Assembly: GCF_030929615.1 (NCBI RefSeq)
Contig: NZ_JAVFVU010000005.1
Location: 229,753-293,752, forward strand
Direction: 5' to 3'
Source of the DNA: Dyadobacter sp. LHD-138
Lineage (GTDB): Bacteria; Bacteroidota; Bacteroidia; Cytophagales; Spirosomataceae
Length of the DNA stretch: 64,000 nucleotides
Shown: positions 45,498-55,072 of the stretch, piece after piece
Numbering within the stretch: the first letter of the stretch is position 1
Layout: each line of letters opens with the position of its first letter
Position numbers and translations under genes: made by a program
The notes under the pieces: model-generated
What the model was told of the DNA's origin: nothing
The model's database searches: none
The model's input: the letters and a program-made list of their open reading frames with translations, nothing else

Positions 45498-47210
45498 ATG
45501 ATTGAAAAGCGCTGGATACAAAACCCCGAATTACCCTCTGATCAACTTGAAGTTGCCCGTGAACTGGCTGAGGCGTTACATGTGAACCCATTTTTGGCTA
45601 CACTTCTGGTGCAGCGTGGCATTACCGATTTTGAGCAGTCGCGCAATTTTTTCCGTCCTGATCTTTCGCATTTACATGATCCCTATCTGATGAAAGATAT
45701 GGATCTGGCCGTCGAACGCTTATCCCGCGCGATTACCAATGGTGAAAAAATTCTGGTTTACGGAGATTATGATGTGGACGGAACGACATCCGTTACGCTG
45801 TTTTACGGTTTTTTAAGAAAAATTTACGACAATCTCGACTACTATATTCCCGACCGCTACAATGAAGGTTACGGCGTGTCCTGGCAGAGTATAGATTTCG
45901 CCCAGGAAAATGGTTTTACCTTAATTGTAACACTGGACTGCGGTATCAAATCCGTGGATAAAGTTACGGAGGCAAATAAAAGAGGCATTGACTTTGTGAT
46001 CTGCGATCACCACCGTCCTGGTGATGAACTTCCGCCTGCAGTTGCCGTTTTAGATCCGAAAAGAGAAGATTGCCCCTACCCTTATAAAGAACTGACCGGC
46101 TGTGGGGTTGGGTTTAAATTGTTGCAGGCTTTCTGTCTGCATCATGATATGCCGCAGGATTCTCTGTTTGAATATCTTGATCTGCTTGTGGTCAGCATCG
46201 CCGCCGATATTGTACCCATTACAGGTGAAAACCGGATTCTTTCGTATTACGGACTTAAGCAACTGAATGCGGCGCCCCGTGTCGGAATGAAAGCGCTGAT
46301 CCAGATTGCCGGGATCACCGGAGCCCTGGACATTACCAACGTTGTATTCGGTTTAGGGCCGAGGATCAATGCGGCAGGTCGGATCAAACATGCCAAAGAG
46401 GCTGTAAGATTGCTTCTTTCGGAAGAAGAACAGGAAGCGACGGATTTTGCTTTTGAAATAAACAAACACAACAGCGAACGCCGGACTTTCGATAGCAGCA
46501 TCACCGAAGAAGCGTTGCTGATGATCGAAAACGACAGCTGGTTTACCGATGCAACGAGTACTGTATTATATAAGGAAGACTGGCATAAGGGTGTGATCGG
46601 GATTGTGGCCAGCCGCTGTATTGAAAAATACCACCGGCCTACCATTATATTGACACAATCCCACGGAAAGGCGGCAGGATCTGCCCGATCCGTACCAGGA
46701 TTTGATGTGTACGAAGCGATCGAGGAATGTGCAGAGCTTCTGGAACAGTTTGGCGGGCACACGTTTGCAGCGGGCCTGACCTTACCCCTGGAAAACATTG
46801 AAGCATTCCGGCTTAAATTTGATCAGATCGTCAGCAGCAGAATTCAGCCGGATCAGCTGATTCCTATGATCAATATTGATTTGGACCTTGATCTGAGTGC
46901 AGTTACGGCCAAATTTTATAATGTGTTGAAACAAATGGGGCCATTCGGACCTGGGAATATGACGCCGGTTTTTGAAAGCAAGCAGGTGTCCCTGGCAGGT
47001 CAGCCGATAATCCTGAAAGAAAAGCATATTAAATTTGACGTGAAACAAAACGGATCCCCCATTTTTACGGCCATCGGTTTTGGCATGTCCCAGTTTTATG
47101 GGGACCTTATCAAAGGGCGCCCGTTTTCCATTTGCTATAATCTTGAAGAGAATAACTTTCGGGATAAAAAAACGTTACAGTTATTTCTGAAAGATGTAAA
47201 ATTTCACTAA
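45498..47210 (+). CDS. recJ: Single-stranded-DNA-specific exonuclease RecJ
   Basis: 5'-3' single-strand exonuclease of recombination and mismatch repair. DHH phosphoesterase motifs: YGDYDVDGTTS near residue 82, CDHHRPGDELP near residue 160 and, in the DHHA1 domain, GSARSVPGFDV and FGGHTFAAGLTL. 570 residues from ATG 45498; an earlier in-frame start at 45459 lies in the promoter region. lptB follows after 36 bp. Confidence 0.95.
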   Translation: MIEKRWIQNPELPSDQLEVARELAEALHVNPFLATLLVQRGITDFEQSRNFFRPDLSHLHDPYLMKDMDLAVERLSRAITNGEKILVYGDYDVDGTTSVTLFYGFLRKIYDNLDYYIPDRYNEGYGVSWQSIDFAQENGFTLIVTLDCGIKSVDKVTEANKRGIDFVICDHHRPGDELPPAVAVLDPKREDCPYPYKELTGCGVGFKLLQAFCLHHDMPQDSLFEYLDLLVVSIAADIVPITGENRILSYYGLKQLNAAPRVGMKALIQIAGITGALDITNVVFGLGPRINAAGRIKHAKEAVRLLLSEEEQEATDFAFEINKHNSERRTFDSSITEEALLMIENDSWFTDATSTVLYKEDWHKGVIGIVASRCIEKYHRPTIILTQSHGKAAGSARSVPGFDVYEAIEECAELLEQFGGHTFAAGLTLPLENIEAFRLKFDQIVSSRIQPDQLIPMINIDLDLDLSAVTAKFYNVLKQMGPFGPGNMTPVFESKQVSLAGQPIILKEKHIKFDVKQNGSPIFTAIGFGMSQFYGDLIKGRPFSICYNLEENNFRDKKTLQLFLKDVKFH

Positions 47211-47246
47211 ACCGGTTGACGGTTATTGAATTACCCTAATTGAACA

Positions 47247-47978
47247 ATGATATTAAGAACCGAAAATCTGGTTAAAAAATACGGTGCACGGCTTGTCAAC
47301 AACAACGTAAGTTACCAGGTTGAACAAGGAGAAATTGTTGGATTGCTGGGCCCGAATGGCGCAGGCAAAACAACATCCTTTTATATGGCTGTGGGTTTGG
47401 TTAAACCAAACAGCGGGAAAGTGTATCTTGACGACAAGGATATCACCGACCTTCCCATGTACAAACGTGCAAGGCTTGGACTTGGTTACCTGGCTCAGGA
47501 GGCTTCCGTTTTCAGGACATTGACGGTGGAAGAAAATATCAGAGCGGTATTGGAAATGACCGATATGCCCAAAAGTGCACAGAAACAAAAAGTGGAAGAG
47601 CTGCTTGAAGAATTTCACCTGCAGCACGTTCGGAAAAGCAAGGGGATGGTATTGTCGGGAGGCGAAAGGCGCCGTACGGAAATTGCCCGTTCCCTGGCCG
47701 TTGATCCAAAATTTATTTTGCTGGATGAACCTTTCGCAGGTGTTGACCCCATTGCCGTAGAAGATATTCAAAGCATTGTGGCCAAGCTAAAAACCAAAAA
47801 CATCGGTATCCTGATCACGGACCACAATGTAAACGAAACACTTTCGATCACAGACCGTGCTTATCTTTTGTTTGAAGGAAAAATTTTGAAACAGGGCAGC
47901 GCCGAAGAACTGGCCGAAGACGAACAGGTGAGAAGGGTATATCTGGGCCAAAACTTTGAGCTGAAACGCAAAGTTTAA
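47247..47978 (+). CDS. lptB: LPS export ABC transporter ATP-binding protein
   Basis: ATPase of the Lpt machine that extracts lipopolysaccharide from the inner membrane. 243 residues: Walker [10 protein letters not shown] near residue 35, signature LSGGERRR near residue 136 and Walker [13 protein letters not shown]. The [13 protein letters not shown] segment is characteristic of LptB. The membrane partners LptF/G are not nearby. Confidence 0.95.
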   Translation: MILRTENLVKKYGARLVNNNVSYQVEQGEIVGLLGPNGAGKTTSFYMAVGLVKPNSGKVYLDDKDITDLPMYKRARLGLGYLAQEASVFRTLTVEENIRAVLEMTDMPKSAQKQKVEELLEEFHLQHVRKSKGMVLSGGERRRTEIARSLAVDPKFILLDEPFAGVDPIAVEDIQSIVAKLKTKNIGILITDHNVNETLSITDRAYLLFEGKILKQGSAEELAEDEQVRRVYLGQNFELKRKV

Positions 47979-48063
47979 TCAATAAGCCTTCAGCATAGAA
48001 AAGGGAACGCTCTGGGCACTCCCTCTCTTACAATTATTCACCATGAACTGTATTTACTAAAAC

Positions 48064-48267
48064 TTATTTTTTAGGGCACTTTTTGCAGCGCTTCCCTTTC
48101 TTTTTATAGGCCTTGCAACAATCTTTAAAAACGCACGCATCACTTTGGTTCAGCGATTTTGACCAAAAATTATTTGGTTCATCAAGTATTGTTGGTTCAC
48201 TAAAAATCATCCCGTTCATTTCTTCTCCGTTATAAGTGAGACAAATGTAGGGTCTATTTAGAATCAT
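48064..48267 (-). CDS. Small Cys/Lys-rich protein
   Basis: A 67-residue protein; translation may begin at Met17 or Met20. The C-terminal 25 residues have a compact Cys/Lys cluster (CVFKDCCKAYKKKGKRCKKC) with five Cys, suggesting a metal site or nucleic-acid contact. No export signal. Function unknown. It lies next to the metal-linked locus but on its own transcript. Confidence 0.6.
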   Translation of the reverse strand: MILNRPYICLTYNGEEMNGMIFSEPTILDEPNNFWSKSLNQSDACVFKDCCKAYKKKGKRCKKCPKK

Positions 48268-48325
48268 TCAAAATTTTTGACAAATTATTTTGAATAAATC
48301 TAAATAGGTTACAAAAAAAAGCTGC

Positions 48326-49549
48326 TTAAAATACCGGAAACGGGTCTTTGAATTTCCCTTTTCCCTCCATCTGAATAATTTCGGCTGTGGTGCATAAACA
48401 TTGCGTCAATTCTGAAACGATTAATTCCTGATCCAGATCCTGCCCGATCAGTACCAATTCATTAGTCCGGTCTCCAAAACGCCCCCATCCCGACTCGATA
48501 GACTCCCGGTTATCGATGTAAGCCTGATAGCGGATCCGCTGACTTAGCGGCATGCTTGCCCACCACACACCCGCGCCTTCTGCACGCAGCGACCCGCCAG
48601 CCTGGCTCCAGTTCAGGGCATCACCCGGCCGCGAAGCGATCCAGAAAAGTCCCTTACTCCGGATGATACCGGCTGGCCAGTGCTGTGAAAGATATTTCCA
48701 AAACCGCTCCGGATGGAAAGGCCGTTTATCCCGAAAAACAAAAGAGGTAATTCCATACGCTTCGGTTTCAGGCGTATGCGATCCATTTTCCAATTTTTTA
48801 AGTTCCTGAATCCAGCCGGCAGATTGCGTTGCCTGATCGTAGTCAAACAAACCGGTGTTTAGAATATGTTTTGCCTCAACTTTCGAAAAGGAGCTTTCAA
48901 TAACACGGGCAGTAGGATTCAAAGCCATTAAAACTGCTTTCAATTCGGCCAGGTGACCGGGCAAAACCAGATCCGTTTTATTCAGGATAATGACATCCGC
49001 AAATTCGATCTGGTCTGTTAATAAGTTTACAATTGTCCTCGTATCCGATGCATCATCGTTCAGGGCACGACTGACAAGGGTATCCAACGAACCGAAATCT
49101 TTTGAAAAATTGAAAGCGTCTACCACCGTGACCATGCAATCGATCATCGCCCATTTTGAGAGATCGATTCCGTTTTCATCGTCCACAAAACTGAAAGTCT
49201 GCGCAATGGGTACGGGTTCCGAAATTCCCGTACTTTCGATGAGCAGATAATCAAAATGCTTTTCTTTCGCCAGTTTTTCAACTTCTATCATCAAATCTTC
49301 ACGCAGTGTACAGCAAATACAACCGTTTGACATTTCCACGAGCCTTTCCTCTGTCCGGCTTAATGTATGCTCATTCCTGACAAGCTGTGCATCAATATTT
49401 ACCTCACTCATGTCATTGACAATCACCGCTACTTTCAACCCTTCTTTATTGTGAAGGATATGATTCAGCAAGGTTGTCTTGCCTGCACCCAGGAAACCAC
49501 TTAATACCGTTACCGGAAGTTTTTTGTCCGTCATATTTTCACCATTCAT
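48326..49549 (-). CDS. CobW/COG0523 family GTP-binding metallochaperone
   Basis: A 407-residue cytoplasmic GTPase. Walker [13 protein letters not shown] is near residue 17, the family metal-binding motif [10 protein letters not shown] near residue 75, NKTD (G4) near residue 190 and a CobW C-terminal domain ([16 protein letters not shown]) from about residue 270. COG0523 members deliver metals, often zinc, under zinc limitation. It is 4 bp downstream of a MerC/HMA-like membrane gene, in an operon running away from a palindromic operator. Translation may start at ATG 49534 instead. Confidence 0.9.
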   Translation of the reverse strand: MNGENMTDKKLPVTVLSGFLGAGKTTLLNHILHNKEGLKVAVIVNDMSEVNIDAQLVRNEHTLSRTEERLVEMSNGCICCTLREDLMIEVEKLAKEKHFDYLLIESTGISEPVPIAQTFSFVDDENGIDLSKWAMIDCMVTVVDAFNFSKDFGSLDTLVSRALNDDASDTRTIVNLLTDQIEFADVIILNKTDLVLPGHLAELKAVLMALNPTARVIESSFSKVEAKHILNTGLFDYDQATQSAGWIQELKKLENGSHTPETEAYGITSFVFRDKRPFHPERFWKYLSQHWPAGIIRSKGLFWIASRPGDALNWSQAGGSLRAEGAGVWWASMPLSQRIRYQAYIDNRESIESGWGRFGDRTNELVLIGQDLDQELIVSELTQCLCTTAEIIQMEGKGKFKDPFPVF

Positions 49550-49553
49550 ATTA

Positions 49554-50108
49554 TTACTCCGACACAGTATATCCTTTCGACCTCAGGTTTTCGAGAATTT
49601 CCTCCCGGGATGTCCTGTTACTTTGGAAAGTGAGCGCCACCATCCCATCCGCAATTTGAATCCGGTTTGACTTGACGCCCTTTATCTCAACCAGATCGTT
49701 TAGCAGCCTTGCGCGGTCGTAATCGCCGGAAATATTAATATCCATCTGTCTGTGCGTTTTAAAAAGCAGAAACTGTTGCTCAGCCAATTGCTGGTTTTCA
49801 CTTTTGAAAGGCTCATAATAACTGATTGTCAAACCGCCCATGGCAATGATCATACTGACAAAGTGAATAACCCGCTCTTTCAAACCACAAAACGGTTTTA
49901 CCCCGGCTTGATCAAGAACAATTTTACCGACTAAATAACCCGCTACACCGAGCTGAAATACCATTAACATTGCCTTGTATCGCGTAAAAAAATCAAAATG
50001 AGAAAGCGACGTCCCGGCGATTGACAGTAACGGAAGCAGGCAGCAGCCCAGGTGGAGAAACGTGGCCAGGATGGTCAGCGGCAATGTAAAAATTAATCTG
50101 AAACGCAT
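49554..50108 (-). CDS. MerC-like membrane protein with HMA-like C-terminal domain
   Basis: A 184-residue protein from ATG 50108 (a TTG at 50138 is open but less likely). Residues 1 to about 100 form three hydrophobic helices; the first carries the pair LGCCLLPLL, recalling the Cys pair of MerT/MerC metal transporters. The last 65 residues ([11 protein letters not shown] to SKGYTV) have the beta-alpha-beta-beta-alpha-beta pattern of heavy-metal-associated domains, but the usual CxxC is replaced by SGDYD. Likely a metal transporter or sensor, inferred; operon with the CobW gene. Confidence 0.6.
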   Translation of the reverse strand: MRFRLIFTLPLTILATFLHLGCCLLPLLSIAGTSLSHFDFFTRYKAMLMVFQLGVAGYLVGKIVLDQAGVKPFCGLKERVIHFVSMIIAMGGLTISYYEPFKSENQQLAEQQFLLFKTHRQMDINISGDYDRARLLNDLVEIKGVKSNRIQIADGMVALTFQSNRTSREEILENLRSKGYTVSE

Positions 50109-50152
50109 ATTATTAAATGATCCGATTGTTTGATTCAATCTTTTTAATCATT

Positions 50153-50171
50153 TTTGCAACATAGTTGCAAA
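50153..50171. promoter_or_regulatory. 19-bp palindromic operator, Fur/Zur-like geometry
   Basis: TTTGCAAC (50153-50160), ATA, GTTGCAAA (50164-50171): a perfect inverted repeat with 8-bp arms. It lies in the short divergent region, 45 bp from the MerC-like start and 20 bp from the lipoprotein start, so one regulator could control both operons. Size and symmetry suit a Fur-family repressor such as Zur; the regulator is not in the window. Confidence 0.6.
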
Positions 50172-50190
50172 TAATAGAGTTCAGTTCGAT

Positions 50191-50598
50191 ATGAAAAAAA
50201 CACATTTCCTTCCGGGTCTGGTTTTAATATTCGTTTTAACCGCCTGTGCAAAAGACAAGGCTAAATCTGACGTGCTGGTTGAGGCCAATAAAGTACATCT
50301 TGAATCCGTTGCTATACTCGAAACTGTTGAAAGGGAGCTTCATGCCATGAGCAAACGGGCAGAAACCAAACAGGATTCTGCCCGTTTGCAAAAACTGGAC
50401 AGCTTGCAGGATCTTATGGAATTGTGGGAAGAAGGCATGATCGAAGTTCCCGGTTTTGAGCACGAACACCATCATAAAAAAGGAGAACATCACGAACACA
50501 AGCCAACTCCGCAAATGACGGATGCGTCGATGCTGGAATATCAGCTTAATGCCAAAGCGGCCATTGAAGCTTTACAAAAGGATTTAAAAAATATTTAA
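50191..50598 (+). CDS. His-rich lipoprotein
   Basis: A 135-residue lipoprotein with lipobox LTAC (Cys at residue 19). The mature part is helical, with a central histidine cluster (HEHHHKKGEHHEH, residues about 91-103) that could bind zinc or another divalent metal. It starts 20 bp after the palindrome and is followed after 22 bp by a Cys-containing partner gene. Its role as a periplasmic metal-binding component is inferred from the His cluster and neighbours; I know no named family. Confidence 0.7.
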   Translation: MKKTHFLPGLVLIFVLTACAKDKAKSDVLVEANKVHLESVAILETVERELHAMSKRAETKQDSARLQKLDSLQDLMELWEEGMIEVPGFEHEHHHKKGEHHEHKPTPQMTDASMLEYQLNAKAAIEALQKDLKNI

Positions 50599-50620
50599 CG
50601 CTCAATAACAAGATTGTCCG

Positions 50621-51046
50621 ATGAAAACACTGCTGATGATTTTTATGCTGACTTACACAGCAACCAGACCGTTGATAATAAACTGGAAGAAACTGGCCGA
50701 TGTGGAGTTTACCAGAAAGCTTAGTAAGGAAGTGAATATGTACTTTTTATATCCAACGTTCGGGCCTACGGTGAAGGCGCTGCAGGGAAAAGAAATTCAG
50801 ATCAAAGGATACATTATTCCTGTCGACGAAACTGAAAACATCTATGTTGTTTCGGCGCAACCGATGGCCATGTGTTTTTTCTGCGGAGGTTCAGGACCGG
50901 AATCCATCATGGAACTGCAATTCAAGAACAAAAAACAGCGGTTCAAAACGGATGAGGTCAGAACCGTAAAAGGTGTTTTACAACTGAATCCAACGGATAT
51001 CGAGCATCTCAACTACATTTTAAAAAACGCTGAGGTTGTGGAATAA
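50621..51046 (+). CDS. DUF3299-like protein with CFFCGGSGPES motif
   Basis: A 141-residue protein, N-terminal hydrophobic segment (residues 1-14) perhaps an export signal. The core GKEIQIKGYIIPVDETENIY resembles the DUF3299 fold, and MCFFCGGSGPESIMEL holds a CxxC pair suited to metal or redox work. Cotranscribed with the His-rich lipoprotein. The pair on one side and the CobW operon on the other suggest a shared response to metal supply. Confidence 0.65.
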   Translation: MKTLLMIFMLTYTATRPLIINWKKLADVEFTRKLSKEVNMYFLYPTFGPTVKALQGKEIQIKGYIIPVDETENIYVVSAQPMAMCFFCGGSGPESIMELQFKNKKQRFKTDEVRTVKGVLQLNPTDIEHLNYILKNAEVVE

Positions 51047-51048
51047 AA

Positions 51049-51089
51049 TCGGGTTTGGCGCTGACCAATAACCTCAGCACCAAACCCGA
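51049..51089. terminator. Hairpin between convergent genes
   Basis: Arms 51049-51064 and 51074-51089 pair over 16 bp with one mismatch. The minus-strand exit is T-rich, so it most clearly terminates the gene at 51117; it may also end the plus-strand operon. Confidence 0.75.
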
Positions 51090-51116
51090 AATAATTTACC
51101 GTTGAACAAAATCTAT

Positions 51117-51821
51117 CTACTTAATTTTCTCCCAGATTTCGTGAACCGGTTTACCTGCTGTACTCATCCCTTTATGGTCCCAACGACCATTATCCAATTT
51201 ATAATCGAATGTCACGGTATTCCCCACCCGGTTATTATCCTTGGAAAAAAACTCAATTCTTTCCGAGTATTTACCGTTTTTAAGGGTGTAAGTCCCGCCA
51301 CCTGTATTGTAAAATGTCTTTTCAGCCGTATCAAAAGCAATCCACTGGAAACGCGTTCCTGATAAAATTTTCAATGTTTTGCGTGTTCCCTGCTGGTGAA
51401 TCTTAACCAGGTCACTTTGTCCGTCATTGGCTCGTTCTGTAATTCTCCACGCGCCAGCCAATGGAGCGTTTTCACTTTCGTCAATTTTCATCCAAACCAT
51501 CGATTCCTCGTATTTCAAGGTCAGAACCCCATCTTTTTTGCTCACGGTAAATACAATGGGGATGCCTACTTTGGCCGTATCCGAAGGATTAAACTCGGGG
51601 GTATAGGTCATTTGATCACCCTGCATGGTGAATGGCCCGCCCTCAGTCCGCTCATAATATTTATTCAGGACACTGTAAGAAGCGATTGTCAGATAATTAT
51701 CCGCAACAATTAACGTGGAAGTGCTGCCTGTTGGCTCCTGCGACTTCCAAGCCCCTTTAGGCACCTGGGCCATCGCCAGAGAACCGCAGAAAAATAGTGC
51801 TATCAAAACAAGTTGTTTCAT
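51117..51821 (-). CDS. Secreted protein of unknown function
   Basis: A 234-residue protein with a clear signal peptide ending SLAMAQ (residue 19). The mature part is beta-rich and seems to hold two similar halves (residues about 20-110 and 118-232), each opening with GAWK or GAWRI, as in lipocalin-like beta-barrels. No catalytic motif visible. Single gene. Confidence 0.72.
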   Translation of the reverse strand: MKQLVLIALFFCGSLAMAQVPKGAWKSQEPTGSTSTLIVADNYLTIASYSVLNKYYERTEGGPFTMQGDQMTYTPEFNPSDTAKVGIPIVFTVSKKDGVLTLKYEESMVWMKIDESENAPLAGAWRITERANDGQSDLVKIHQQGTRKTLKILSGTRFQWIAFDTAEKTFYNTGGGTYTLKNGKYSERIEFFSKDNNRVGNTVTFDYKLDNGRWDHKGMSTAGKPVHEIWEKIK

Positions 51822-51908
51822 GCGCTGTATAGTTTACGTTTGTGTGATTACCTTATCAAAATTATGCCAGCCAGGCGTGATTTTTAGATTACTCTGTTCA
51901 AAAGCCCG

Positions 51909-52604
51909 CTATCGGAGCACTTCTTTCAATACATCCAGGGACCGGATTTCTCCCAGCGTGTCCATGTGTATTTTGTAAAAGAAAAGAAGCTTTTCCAAAA
52001 TATCAACCCGCCGCGACCGGTCCAGTGCCACGACTGTGCCGTAAGGCTCCATTAACAGCTGGTGCGTAACATGCAATTCCCGGGTATCGGCCATGTGGGG
52101 ATAATGGTTTTCCCGCAATTCCCCTTCCAGATCATCGATCGTCTCGATACCAAAACCGAGATAAGAAGCCAGCTGTAACAAAAACTGGATATGAAAATTT
52201 TCAAAACCACCATCTGCTTCGTCCAGATACAAAACGGAATTTTCGATAAATTGAAAAAGCGGCTCGTTCGTCTCTTCTTCCTTTAAAGTTTTTCCCAAAA
52301 TCTCCGTAATAAACATCGCCAGGCTCGACTTGTACATATCATAAGGCAAACTCCGGAACGGCGCATAACATTTCATTTCCGAGATCCGGTGGATCGTATC
52401 CTCCTTGCGCTTATGATAAACCACCATATCCAGCAACGTAAGCGGCTGAAAAAGAGCGATCTTATTCGTTTTCGATTTACTGCTCCGAACTCCATTTACG
52501 ATATAACTCTGTATCCCAAAGGATTCGGTATATACCTTCGCGATGATCGAGGATTCACGATACCGGATATAATTGAATGCGATTCCCCTGGTTTTGTGCA
52601 GCAT
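51909..52604 (-). CDS. recO: DNA repair protein RecO
   Basis: Recombination mediator that loads RecA with RecR. 231 residues from ATG 52604. The N-terminal OB-fold opens KTRGIAFNYIRYRESSIIAKVYTE and contains YIVNGVRSSKSK; a helical C-terminal domain follows. The zinc-binding Cys set of some RecO proteins is absent. Seven further codons upstream are in frame but not needed. Confidence 0.9.
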   Translation of the reverse strand: MLHKTRGIAFNYIRYRESSIIAKVYTESFGIQSYIVNGVRSSKSKTNKIALFQPLTLLDMVVYHKRKEDTIHRISEMKCYAPFRSLPYDMYKSSLAMFITEILGKTLKEEETNEPLFQFIENSVLYLDEADGGFENFHIQFLLQLASYLGFGIETIDDLEGELRENHYPHMADTRELHVTHQLLMEPYGTVVALDRSRRVDILEKLLFFYKIHMDTLGEIRSLDVLKEVLR

Positions 52605-53053
52605 AGAAAAAGAGCTATTTCGCAAAAATAAGGATTAAAGGCGCTATACTTCGATTCCAGTTTTAATTTGTTCAAACAGATGCCTAAAAAAAACAGTTTA
52701 CTTTTTCATGAATAAAAATTCGGCGTTTCATCCAGAAAATAATTAAAAAAAATTAAAAACATTTTCGACTTTCTCCCGTTCTTTTTTCGTAAATTAATAT
52801 AAAAAAAAGTAGTTAATATTTTCATAAACCAAGTTAAATGTATCTGCCTACCTGAAAGAAGTTTACTTCTTACTGTTTATAAAAACACGACTGCAAAAAA
52901 ACAGTGAGATTTGAAGTTTTTTAAGAGAAAGGATTTGTACCTTTATTCCGTGTTTACGAACTAAGAACGTTTTTCGTTCGTTAACAAATCATTAAAAAAG
53001 GAATAAGATTTGCAGCCAGCAAACGAACATATTTCTAACTCATTATTCTTCTC
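52605..53053 (+). promoter_or_regulatory. Long A/T-rich leader region of purF
   Basis: About 450 bp between divergent recO and purF with no supported gene. It contains a 16-bp palindrome at 52856-52871 (AAGAAGT, TT, ACTTCTT) and several A/T runs. No clear TAnnTTTG with a spaced TTTG was found, and no purine riboswitch core was recognised. The leader may hold an operator or a structured 5' UTR. Confidence 0.35.
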
Positions 53054-54946
53054 ATGAGCGACGCCATAAAGCATGAGTGCGGGATTGCACTCATCCGTCT
53101 TCGAAAGCCATTTCAATACTACATTGACAAATACGACACGCCGCTATATGCCGTGCACAAGCTTTCTGTAATGATGGAAAAACAGGTCAACAGAGGGCAA
53201 GATGGAGCCGGAGTTGCCAACATCAAAATTGATGTTCCGCCTGGAAAACGTTATATCAGCCGTTACAGATCCGTAGAACCACAGCCACTTACCGACATTT
53301 TTTCCAAAATTCATAAGAAATTCCGCAAAGGGCTTAAGAATAATAAGGAGCGAATCTCGGATGCAAAATGGTTACAGGAAAATCTTGCATTCACGGGTGA
53401 AGTCTGGTTGGGACATTTGCGCTACGGAACACATGGTACCAATGAGGTCGAAAACTGTCACCCGATGTTACGCCAGAGCAACTGGAGAAGCCGGAATCTG
53501 GTCATGGCGGGAAACTTTAACATGACCAATGTTGACGAGCTTTTTGGGAAACTGGTCTCTCTTGGTCAGCACCCAAAAGAGAAAGTAGACACCGTTACGG
53601 TTATGGAGAAAATTGGACATTTTCTTGATGAAGAAAACCAGCGTGTCTTCGATCGTTTCAAAGGAATATATGAAAATCCGACTTTATCGGATGTTATTGA
53701 AGAAAATATTGACTTACAGCGTCTTCTGTACCGATCATGCCGCGATTTTGATGGCGGATATGCGATGTGCGGTCTGACTGGTTACGGAGCTTCTTTTGTC
53801 ATTCGTGATCCGGCTGGAATTCGACCTGCTTTTTATTATGCTGATGACGAAGTAGTCGTTGTTGCCTCTGAAAAACAGGCGATCAAGGCTGCATTTAATG
53901 TCGAATATTCTCAGATTCAGGAAATCACGCCTGGTTCGGCGCTTATTGTTGATAAAAACGGAGAGTATAACGAGTTTCCTATTCTTCCACGTCTTGAAAA
54001 ACGTTCGTGCAGCTTTGAGCGTATTTATTTCTCAAGAGGTACCGATCCGGATATTTACTACGAGCGCAAGCAACTTGGTAAATTATTGATCCCGCAGATA
54101 CTTAAAGAGATCAATTACGATCTTGAAAATACGATCTTCTCTTATATTCCAAATACGGCTGAAACATCCTTCCTCGGAATGATCGAGGGTCTGGAAGAAT
54201 ATCTGGCGAAGAAAAGAAAGCAGGCCATTATGGATGGAATCCTTTTTGAGGCCGATCTTGAAAAAGTCCTTTCTTTCCGTCCCCGTATCGAGAAGCTCGT
54301 AACAAAGGATGTTAAATCAAGAACCTTTATTACAGCCGATGAATTGCGCGACGACATGGTGTCGAGTGTGTACGATACCACCTTTGAAGTTGTTCGTAAA
54401 AATGTGGATACTGTCGTCATTATTGATGATTCGATCGTACGCGGCACGACCCTGGAAAAGAGCATTCTGACCATGCTTGACAGACTAAATCCGAAGAAAA
54501 TCGTGGTTGTATCGTCGGCACCGCAGATCCGCTTCCCGGACTGTTATGGTATCGACATGTCTAAAATGAAGGATTTCGTGGCTTTCAGGGCTGTGTTGAA
54601 GTTGCTTGAAGACAGAGGCATGGATTATTTACGTGAGGACGTCTACACACAGGCTGTGGCATCCATCGCGACAAAAAATTCCTTCCATACCAATTATGTG
54701 AAAGCCCTTTATGATCCTTTTACAGACGAAGAAATTTCAAATGCAGTCGCTGAAATTATCCGTCCCAAGGATTTGAATGCTGAGCTTTCCGTGATTTTCC
54801 AAACCGTTGACAATCTTCACAAAGCTTGTCCAAACCATATCGGAGACTGGTACTTTACAGGAAATTATCCAACTCCGGGCGGAAATAAAGTAGTGAACAA
54901 AGCCTTTGCCAATTCGCATGAAGGCAAGCTGGAAAGAGCTTATTAA
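53054..54946 (+). CDS. purF: Amidophosphoribosyltransferase, long form
   Basis: First committed enzyme of purine synthesis: moves ammonia from glutamine to PRPP, giving phosphoribosylamine. The N-terminal Ntn glutaminase has the nucleophile Cys at residue 9 (HECGIA), so a short propeptide would be removed, plus NRGQDGAG and LGHLRYGTHG. The C-terminal phosphoribosyltransferase domain has the PRPP loop VVIIDDSIVRGTT near residue 457. At 630 residues it is much longer than the usual 470-510, with inserts in both domains. Confidence 0.92.
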   Translation: MSDAIKHECGIALIRLRKPFQYYIDKYDTPLYAVHKLSVMMEKQVNRGQDGAGVANIKIDVPPGKRYISRYRSVEPQPLTDIFSKIHKKFRKGLKNNKERISDAKWLQENLAFTGEVWLGHLRYGTHGTNEVENCHPMLRQSNWRSRNLVMAGNFNMTNVDELFGKLVSLGQHPKEKVDTVTVMEKIGHFLDEENQRVFDRFKGIYENPTLSDVIEENIDLQRLLYRSCRDFDGGYAMCGLTGYGASFVIRDPAGIRPAFYYADDEVVVVASEKQAIKAAFNVEYSQIQEITPGSALIVDKNGEYNEFPILPRLEKRSCSFERIYFSRGTDPDIYYERKQLGKLLIPQILKEINYDLENTIFSYIPNTAETSFLGMIEGLEEYLAKKRKQAIMDGILFEADLEKVLSFRPRIEKLVTKDVKSRTFITADELRDDMVSSVYDTTFEVVRKNVDTVVIIDDSIVRGTTLEKSILTMLDRLNPKKIVVVSSAPQIRFPDCYGIDMSKMKDFVAFRAVLKLLEDRGMDYLREDVYTQAVASIATKNSFHTNYVKALYDPFTDEEISNAVAEIIRPKDLNAELSVIFQTVDNLHKACPNHIGDWYFTGNYPTPGGNKVVNKAFANSHEGKLERAY

Positions 54947-54968
54947 TAAAGACTTTCTTATATATCTT

Positions 54969-55001
54969 ACAGTCGTCTGTTTTTCGGACGGCTGTTTTTT
55001 T
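54969..55001 (+). terminator. Terminator after purF
   Basis: ACAGTCGTC (54969-54977) pairs with GACGGCTGT (54987-54995) with one G-U pair, followed by a run of seven T. Confidence 0.88.
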
Positions 55002-55072
55002 ATGTAATTCGAAATTGCGATAAAATTAAAAATAACCTCTAATTTGGCATTTTATTAAAAATCTAAATCCAT

